Shown here one piece after another: positions 7,799 through 12,025 of a stretch of DNA of 12,025 nt. The position numbers were made by a program, and so were the translations under genes. Source of the DNA: Bacteroidales bacterium (lineage in GTDB: Bacteria; Bacteroidota; Bacteroidia; Bacteroidales; UBA7960); contig PWNO01000126.1 in the NCBI GenBank assembly GCA_003557765.1, forward strand, positions 1 through 12,025, in the 5' to 3' direction. The notes beneath the pieces are model-generated. The model had not been told where the DNA came from and did no database searches. It saw only the letters and a list, made by a program, of their open reading frames with translations. Position 1 is the first letter of the stretch; each line of letters opens with the position of its first letter.

Positions 7799-7838
7799 AA
7801 AATGTCTAAAAGTCGAAATGTCAAAAAGTCTAAATGTC
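7799..7838 (-). repeat. Five tandem degenerate octamers upstream of dmsA
   Basis: Read on the plus strand, the units are AAAATGTC, TAAAAGTC, GAAATGTC, AAAAAGTC and TAAATGTC (consensus NAAAWGTC). The array begins 6 nt upstream of the dmsA ATG on the coding strand. It matches the array upstream of dmsB in unit, phase, copy number and distance from the start codon. No other copies were noticed in the window, so within it the repeat is confined to these two genes. Confidence 0.85.
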
Positions 7839-7903
7839 TGCTTCGGGCCATAAACATTTGTTTTTGCTTGACAGCCCCAGTTCAGTATTTATGGAAATTC
7901 CAG

Positions 7904-7955
7904 TTAGAGGTAATCTTCTTCCTGCCTACTGCCTGCTTCTTACTTTCTCCTCTAA
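7904..7955. repeat. Inverted repeat TTAGAGG/CCTCTAA around a pyrimidine-rich tract
   Basis: Perfect 7-bp arms lie at 7904-7910 and 7949-7955. The 38-bp space between them is almost entirely pyrimidine on the plus strand and contains two heptamers TGCCTAC-TGCCTGC at 7923-7936. The element sits in the 186-bp gap between the peptidase stop and dmsA. With so long a loop and no T-tract it is a poor intrinsic terminator. I see no TAnnTTTG promoter box in this gap, so dmsA either depends on an unrecognised promoter or is read through from the peptidase gene. Confidence 0.35.
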
Positions 7956-7978
7956 TCTCCCCGGCGCCCAATACCCCC

Positions 7979-9493
7979 CTACGGTGTACCCAGCTCAATA
8001 GCCTCCATGTTCCCCATCTCAATAAGGCTCATGGTGAGCACTTTGATCACATCGCGCATGATCTCAATGTCAATCTGGCGCATGTCGTCTTCGGGGACAT
8101 GGTAAAGGGCGCGGGTTTCCGCGCCGCGGGTGCCAAAGGTGACCGCCGGGATTTTTTCCATGTAAAAGACCATGCCATCGGTGCGTGGTCTCATTGGCAT
8201 CTGCCAGGGGGTTGCGCGTGTCATGAACTGGCGGTGCACCCAACGCTCGTTGTTTCGTTCCATGACTTCAAGCAGCTTCTGCCAGGGCTCTGCCGTCCAT
8301 GCGAAGAAGCTGTCACCGCGGCCTACCATGTCCAGGTTAACCATCATTTTGATCTGTTCTTTGGGATGCGGGAAACGTTCAACAAACTCCCTGGCGCCGA
8401 CCAGGCCTACCTCTTCGGCACCAAACAAGAGGATGATCACCGTGCGCTTCAGCTCCACTTCACTGGTGGCTAATGCCTTGGCAATACCCAGGGCGAGGGC
8501 GCTTCCGGAGGCGTTGTCCAGTGCACCGGGAAACAAAACCGGCATCATCCCCAAGTGGTCGAGATGGGCGCCCACGATCAGGAATTCATCTTTTAGTTCG
8601 GGGTCGTTGCCCTCAATCATGGCAACCACGTTGTGTGTCCTGCCATCGGGATAATATTCGGAAGTGAGCGCCATGGTGGCCTTTTTTCCTGTGTCAAAAG
8701 AGTTCGGAATCAGGGTGCTGCGTATGCCTTCCCTCACTTCGGCAAGGTCTTTGCCGGTTCCGGCGAAGAAATCCTCCACCACCTCATCGGTGACAGCCAG
8801 GAAAAGGAAGTTGGGGTCGGCCGTAGGGCGTGGACTGGCTACGTGATAAGCAAAGATCAGTCCCACGGCTCCATTTTCCAGGGCAAACTTCACCTTATTG
8901 GAATGGTCCACATAGGGTTGCCACATTGCCAGGCTGTCCGGGTCGTCGCCATCGTAAGGAATGCCTAACTCGGTAATCACGATCTTGCCTTCCACATCAA
9001 TGGTTGCGTAATCATCATAGCCAAGCTCCGGGGCGGAGATGCCATGGCCGACGTAAACTACCTCTGCAGTCACCTCTCCGCTTCCGGAGATACCCCAGGG
9101 CCAGTAGTCGTCGCCATAGCTATAGGTTTTGGTTATCGTTTCATCTTCATTCAGCGGGATATGCAAGGCCAGTTTGCCTTTGTCCTTGATGAGGGTGTAG
9201 GCTTGATCAAACTCCTGGAAGTATCCTTTTTCCGGAAAAAACGGTTCGAGCCCCCATTGCTCCAATTTTCCGCTGGCCCAATCGGCAGCCTTGTCGTAAC
9301 CAACATCGCCGGCCAAACGTCCACGCATCTCAGGTGCGATCATGGTATGCATCCAATCCGAAATGTCATCCTCAGAAACGGCATGCAAGGCCTTTATCAG
9401 CACGTCACGGTCATTCCGGCCATAATGGTGCTCATGACCGATGATTTGTAAAGAAATCAGTACGAAAATGGTAAAAAACAGAACAGATCTCAT
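7979..9493 (-). CDS. Exported M28-family zinc metallopeptidase (aminopeptidase-like, with PA domain)
   Basis: This is a two-zinc exopeptidase, most likely an aminopeptidase acting outside the cytoplasm. The 504-residue protein starts with a Sec-type signal peptide (hydrophobic core 4-18) ending near a histidine-rich HEHH segment at 20-23. A protease-associated (PA) domain is likely between about 145 and 270 (VVYVGHGISAPELGYDDYA, then VEGKIVI). The catalytic M28 domain follows. HLDHLG gives zinc ligand His310 with Asp312, GALDNASG gives the bridging Asp326, FGAEEVGL gives general base Glu360 and ligand Glu361, NLDMVGR gives Asp388, and ALYHVPEDD gives His465. All metal ligands are present, so it should be active. 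It is divergent from the tricorn-like gene and 186 bp upstream of dmsA on the same strand. Substrate is not known; amino- versus carboxypeptidase activity is inferred from the PA-domain arrangement. Confidence 0.92.
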   Translation of the reverse strand: MRSVLFFTIFVLISLQIIGHEHHYGRNDRDVLIKALHAVSEDDISDWMHTMIAPEMRGRLAGDVGYDKAADWASGKLEQWGLEPFFPEKGYFQEFDQAYTLIKDKGKLALHIPLNEDETITKTYSYGDDYWPWGISGSGEVTAEVVYVGHGISAPELGYDDYATIDVEGKIVITELGIPYDGDDPDSLAMWQPYVDHSNKVKFALENGAVGLIFAYHVASPRPTADPNFLFLAVTDEVVEDFFAGTGKDLAEVREGIRSTLIPNSFDTGKKATMALTSEYYPDGRTHNVVAMIEGNDPELKDEFLIVGAHLDHLGMMPVLFPGALDNASGSALALGIAKALATSEVELKRTVIILLFGAEEVGLVGAREFVERFPHPKEQIKMMVNLDMVGRGDSFFAWTAEPWQKLLEVMERNNERWVHRQFMTRATPWQMPMRPRTDGMVFYMEKIPAVTFGTRGAETRALYHVPEDDMRQIDIEIMRDVIKVLTMSLIEMGNMEAIELGTP

Positions 9494-9535
9494 TTTGTTA
9501 AAAAATAAAAGGTTAGAATTGAATCATTTGCCGCC

Positions 9536-9543
9536 CAAAACTA
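9536..9543 (-). promoter_or_regulatory. Possible -7 promoter box for the M28 peptidase
   Basis: The minus strand reads TAGTTTTG, an exact match to TAnnTTTG, 42 bp upstream of the peptidase ATG. That position would give a leader of about 35-40 nt. No TTG or TTTG was found at the expected 19-21 bp upstream, so only half of the promoter is recognisable. Confidence 0.35.
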
Positions 9544-9625
9544 CAAAATTTCTTTGGCTGGAAGCCGATTTTTCCTGTAATTTAGCCTCGCTCTCAATAA
9601 CGAAGGGCATGTACTGAATTCATAC

Positions 9626-9640
9626 ATCCCTGATAGGGAT
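9626..9640. promoter_or_regulatory. 15-bp perfect palindrome, candidate operator
   Basis: ATCCCT-GAT-AGGGAT is a perfect inverted repeat with 6-bp arms and a 3-bp centre. It is located 22 bp upstream of the -33 element of the tricorn-gene promoter and about 80 bp upstream of the peptidase -7 box. Size and symmetry are typical of a dimeric repressor or activator site. No regulator gene is in the window. Confidence 0.4.
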
Positions 9641-9649
9641 TTACCGGTA

Positions 9650-9680
9650 GCTTTTGGCTTTCTTGCCAATAGCCAAAAGC
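9650..9680. promoter_or_regulatory. 10-bp perfect inverted repeat enclosing the -33 element
   Basis: The arms are GCTTTTGGCT (9650-9659) and AGCCAAAAGC (9671-9680), separated by 11 bp. The candidate -33 TTG (9663-9665) lies inside the spacer and the -7 box begins 5 bp after the right arm. There is no T-tract, and no gene ends here, so an intrinsic terminator is unlikely. An operator covering the promoter is the better reading. Confidence 0.5.
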
Positions 9681-9693
9681 CTACTTAGTTTTG
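9663..9693 (+). promoter_or_regulatory. Bacteroidota-type promoter for the tricorn-like gene
   Basis: TTG at 9663-9665 is followed after exactly 20 bp by TAGTTTTG at 9686-9693. This fits the Bacteroidota sigma consensus of a -33 TTG/TTTG and a -7 TAnnTTTG with 19-21 bp spacing. Transcription would start near 9700, leaving a leader of about 165 nt before the ATG at 9864. It is the only promoter in the window with both elements recognisable. Confidence 0.5.
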
Positions 9694-9863
9694 AAAGCCC
9701 ACGTGAGAATAATCATCATCCTGAGTGTCAATAAGCCTGAAATGGGCGTTTTATCTGTATATCATTTTTTTATTTCAGTCAGATGGAGCTCGCCATGCAA
9801 CAATCATCATCGTGTGTGTCACTTTGATTGGCATGGCTAGGTTCATCATAATCCATTTGTATC

Positions 9864-12025
9864 ATGCGTAAACATTCATTTTTAACCCTGGCCTTTTGGT
9901 TCTTGGCCATGGGATTGTATGCTTCTGAAGGGACCATGTTGTTGAGGCAGCCTGCCATCAGCGACCAGCACATTGTATTCGTCTATGCCAATGATCTTTG
10001 GATCGTGGAGCGTGACGGGCAGGAGGCCCGGCGCCTGACAAGTAACGAAGGTGCGGAAAGCCATCCGCACATCTCACCTTGTGGTACCATGCTTGCATTT
10101 ACTGCGCAGTATGACGGTGGCAGCCAAGATGTATATGTGATGCCTGTGACTGGCGGACAACCCCAAAGGCTCACCTGGCACCCGATGCCGGATCAGGTCC
10201 AGGGATGGACCCCTGACGGCGAATACATCTTGTTTACCTCGCGCCGCCAGGGTGTGCAGACCAGGGAGTCCAGGTTCTTTACCGTGCATCACGGTGGGGG
10301 CACGCCCGAGGCTCTGCCCATACCGCGTGCAGTTAACGGCAGGCTATCGGACGATGGCCGCCATATCGCCTACCAGGAAGTGGGGTTCACTGACCCCGAA
10401 TGGAGAAACTATCGCGCCGTACAGGCAAAGCCCATCTGGATCGTTGGCATGGAAGACTTTAGCCTGACAACCACACCCCAAACGGATGGTGAACGACATA
10501 TGAGCCCAATATGGCTGGATAATCGTGTATTCTTTATCTCCGAAAGGGATTATGCCGCCAACATCTGGTCATTCGATATGACGACGGAAGAGCTCAGGCA
10601 AGAGACCTTTCACGTGGACTTCGATGTAAAAAACATCGACACCGATGGGGAACTTATCATTTATGAGATGGGCGGTTTTTTGCACATCCTTGACCCGGCA
10701 TCTGGTGAAAAGAAGCAGTTGACCATCAACGTGCGGGGCGACTTCCACTGGTCACGCACCCGCTGGCATGATATCCGTTCTGCCGGCCTGTCAAATGCCA
10801 GCCTTTCACCCACAGGACAGCGCGCACTGTTTGAATATCGCGGAGACATCTTTACCGTTCCACGAGAGCATGGCAGCCCAAGAAACTTATCTGACAGCCC
10901 TGGCGTGGCAGCACGCTTTCCCGTGTGGTCACCTGACGGCAGTCGGGTTGCCTGGTTTTCTGATGAAAGTGGCGAATATGAGTTATTCATCGGTGAGCAG
11001 TCCGGCCTGGAAGCGCCTGACCGGATTGCATTGCCTGATCCTTCCTTCTTTTATCGCCCGGCATGGTCGCCCGACGGCCAATATATCGCTTATACTGACA
11101 CCCACCTGAACCTTTACTACGTGGACGTGGAAAGTGGTGATGTGACCCTGGTGGATACGGACCGGTATGTCCGCCCCGAGCGTACCATGAATCCTGTTTG
11201 GTCTCCCGATAGCCGATGGATCGCCTATGCGCACACCCTGGAAAGCATGTTCAAGGCCATCGTGCTATACAATGTGGAAACCGGTGAGCGGTACCAGGTT
11301 ACCGATGGCATGGCAGACGCGATCACACCGGTATGGTGTGCTTCCGGTGACTATCTTTACTTCCTGGCAAGCACCGATTATGGTCCGAACACCGGCTGGC
11401 TCGATATGAGTGCTTACGACAGCCCGGTGACCCGCTCACTCTATGTGATGGTGCTTGCCGAAGATGGTGAGTCGCCCTTCCTTCCCAAAAGTGATGAAGA
11501 GGAAGTAGAGGAAGAAGCAGAAGATCAGGAGGGAGAAGAAGAGGATGAGATGGTGATTGATGTCGAAGGCCTGATGGATCGCATCGTGGCAGCACCCTTG
11601 CCTGCCCGTGAATATGTGGGTTTGCATCCGGGTCCGGAAGGCTATGTGTTCTATCTTGAGAACGTACCCAACCAACCCGGCCTGGCCTTGCATCGTTTTG
11701 ACTTTGAAGCTGGTGAGGGAATTCCTTTCATGGATCGCCTCCATCATGTCAGTGTTTCCCAAGACCGGTCGGCACTGCTTTACCGCAGCGGAAGTACCTG
11801 GGGTATCGTGGATGCCGCTGGCGGAAGTCCCAACGTAGGTGATGGCCGCCTGGATGCCGTGAATGACATGCGGATGCGGATTGAGCCCAAGGCGGAGTGG
11901 GAGCAAATGTTCCGCGAAGGATGGCGCCTGCAACGCGACTTCCTCTATGTTGACAATGTACATGGCGCCCCCTGGGATGACATCTATCGCTGGTACCGCC
12001 CTTGGGTGGACCACGTCAGGCATCG
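9864..12025 (+). CDS. Secreted tricorn-like S41 protease, N-terminal part (runs off the window)
   Basis: This gene encodes a tricorn-protease homologue, of which 720 codons are present and remain open to the window edge. An in-frame stop at 9849-9851 makes ATG 9864 the first usable start. Residues 1-20 form a Sec signal peptide (MRKHSFLTLAFWFLAMGLYA, likely cleaved before Ser21), so the protein leaves the cytoplasm, unlike archaeal Tricorn. Beta-propeller repeats follow, with WTPDG at 115, WSPDG at 355, WSPDG at 401 and WSPDS at 446, about 45 residues per blade. Residues 544-562 are almost all Glu/Asp. The C1 domain begins at Glu678 (EWEQMFREGWRLQRDFLY), a signature segment of tricorn homologues. 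The catalytic His of C1, the PDZ domain and the Ser-containing C2 domain would lie beyond 12025. Family members are about 1050-1080 residues. It is predicted to cut peptides in the envelope and is divergent from an M28 exopeptidase. Confidence 0.92.
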   Translation, partial: MRKHSFLTLAFWFLAMGLYASEGTMLLRQPAISDQHIVFVYANDLWIVERDGQEARRLTSNEGAESHPHISPCGTMLAFTAQYDGGSQDVYVMPVTGGQPQRLTWHPMPDQVQGWTPDGEYILFTSRRQGVQTRESRFFTVHHGGGTPEALPIPRAVNGRLSDDGRHIAYQEVGFTDPEWRNYRAVQAKPIWIVGMEDFSLTTTPQTDGERHMSPIWLDNRVFFISERDYAANIWSFDMTTEELRQETFHVDFDVKNIDTDGELIIYEMGGFLHILDPASGEKKQLTINVRGDFHWSRTRWHDIRSAGLSNASLSPTGQRALFEYRGDIFTVPREHGSPRNLSDSPGVAARFPVWSPDGSRVAWFSDESGEYELFIGEQSGLEAPDRIALPDPSFFYRPAWSPDGQYIAYTDTHLNLYYVDVESGDVTLVDTDRYVRPERTMNPVWSPDSRWIAYAHTLESMFKAIVLYNVETGERYQVTDGMADAITPVWCASGDYLYFLASTDYGPNTGWLDMSAYDSPVTRSLYVMVLAEDGESPFLPKSDEEEVEEEAEDQEGEEEDEMVIDVEGLMDRIVAAPLPAREYVGLHPGPEGYVFYLENVPNQPGLALHRFDFEAGEGIPFMDRLHHVSVSQDRSALLYRSGSTWGIVDAAGGSPNVGDGRLDAVNDMRMRIEPKAEWEQMFREGWRLQRDFLYVDNVHGAPWDDIYRWYRPWVDHVRH

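Larger units (their letters stand above)
9494..9863. other. Divergent intergenic regulatory region
   Basis: These 370 bp separate the start codons of the M28 peptidase (minus) and the tricorn-like gene (plus). The region is AT-rich compared with the flanking genes. It holds a TAnnTTTG box for each direction, a 15-bp palindrome and a 10-bp perfect inverted repeat. Roughly 170 bp lie between the plus-strand promoter and the tricorn ATG, an unusually long leader. No convincing gene, tRNA or riboswitch was recognised in it. Confidence 0.6.

Noticed and set aside
5312..7838. CRISPR-like array suggested by the repeated GTC-ending units
   Set aside because: The units are only 8 bases, directly adjacent without spacers, and degenerate; they form simple tandem repeats.
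9650..9680. Intrinsic terminator hairpin
   Set aside because: The stem is perfect but there is no T-tract on either strand, and both flanking genes start rather than end here.
9697..9747. GCCCA/TGGGC inverted repeat in the tricorn leader as a riboswitch stem
   Set aside because: Only five base pairs across a loop of about 41 bases, with no known riboswitch core recognised.

Overview
The window looks like a chromosomal segment of a Bacteroidota bacterium, probably an anaerobic or facultative member of a Bacteroidales/Marinilabiliales-like group. Start codons are not preceded by clear Shine-Dalgarno sequences. Several intergenic gaps carry TAnnTTTG boxes, the Bacteroidota -7 promoter motif. 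The protein types (exported tricorn-like protease, RecQ without HRDC, Tat-exported DMSO-reductase family) also fit. The phylum assignment is inference; no rRNA or tRNA gene is present to confirm it.

Layout. Six genes lie head to tail on the minus strand. In transcription order they are an exported M28 metallopeptidase (9493-7979), a DmsA-type molybdopterin oxidoreductase with a Tat signal (7792-5366), its four-cluster iron-sulfur subunit DmsB (5304-4687), the eight-helix anchor DmsC (4690-3818, overlapping dmsB by 4 bp), a membrane protein fused to a THEP1-like NTPase (3770-2061), and a RecQ-family helicase (1963-35). On the plus strand, separated from the peptidase by a 370-bp divergent regulatory region, the first 720 codons of a secreted tricorn-like S41 protease (9864-12025) run off the window before its catalytic residues.

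How the genes work together. DmsC would oxidise menaquinol in the cytoplasmic membrane and pass electrons through the four [4Fe-4S] clusters of DmsB to the FeS cluster and Mo-bisPGD centre of DmsA, which faces the periplasm. The terminal acceptor cannot be read from sequence; DMSO, another S- or N-oxide, or a related oxyanion are all possible. The fifth minus-strand gene is the most unusual one. It joins an N-terminal multi-helix region resembling an ECF-transporter S component, a second four-helix region with weak EcfT-like character, and a complete P-loop NTPase of the THEP1 type. Its place directly behind dmsC suggests a link to the oxidoreductase, for example metal or cofactor supply, but this is inference. 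The M28 peptidase and tricorn-like protease are divergent, both carry Sec-type signal peptides, and plausibly form an endoprotease/exopeptidase pair in the cell envelope.

Non-coding points of interest are two arrays of exactly five degenerate octamers placed 6-7 nt upstream of the dmsA and dmsB start codons, and a perfect 10-bp inverted repeat enclosing the -33 element of the tricorn promoter, with a separate 15-bp palindrome just upstream. I saw no insertion sequence, CRISPR array, tRNA, rRNA or attachment site.
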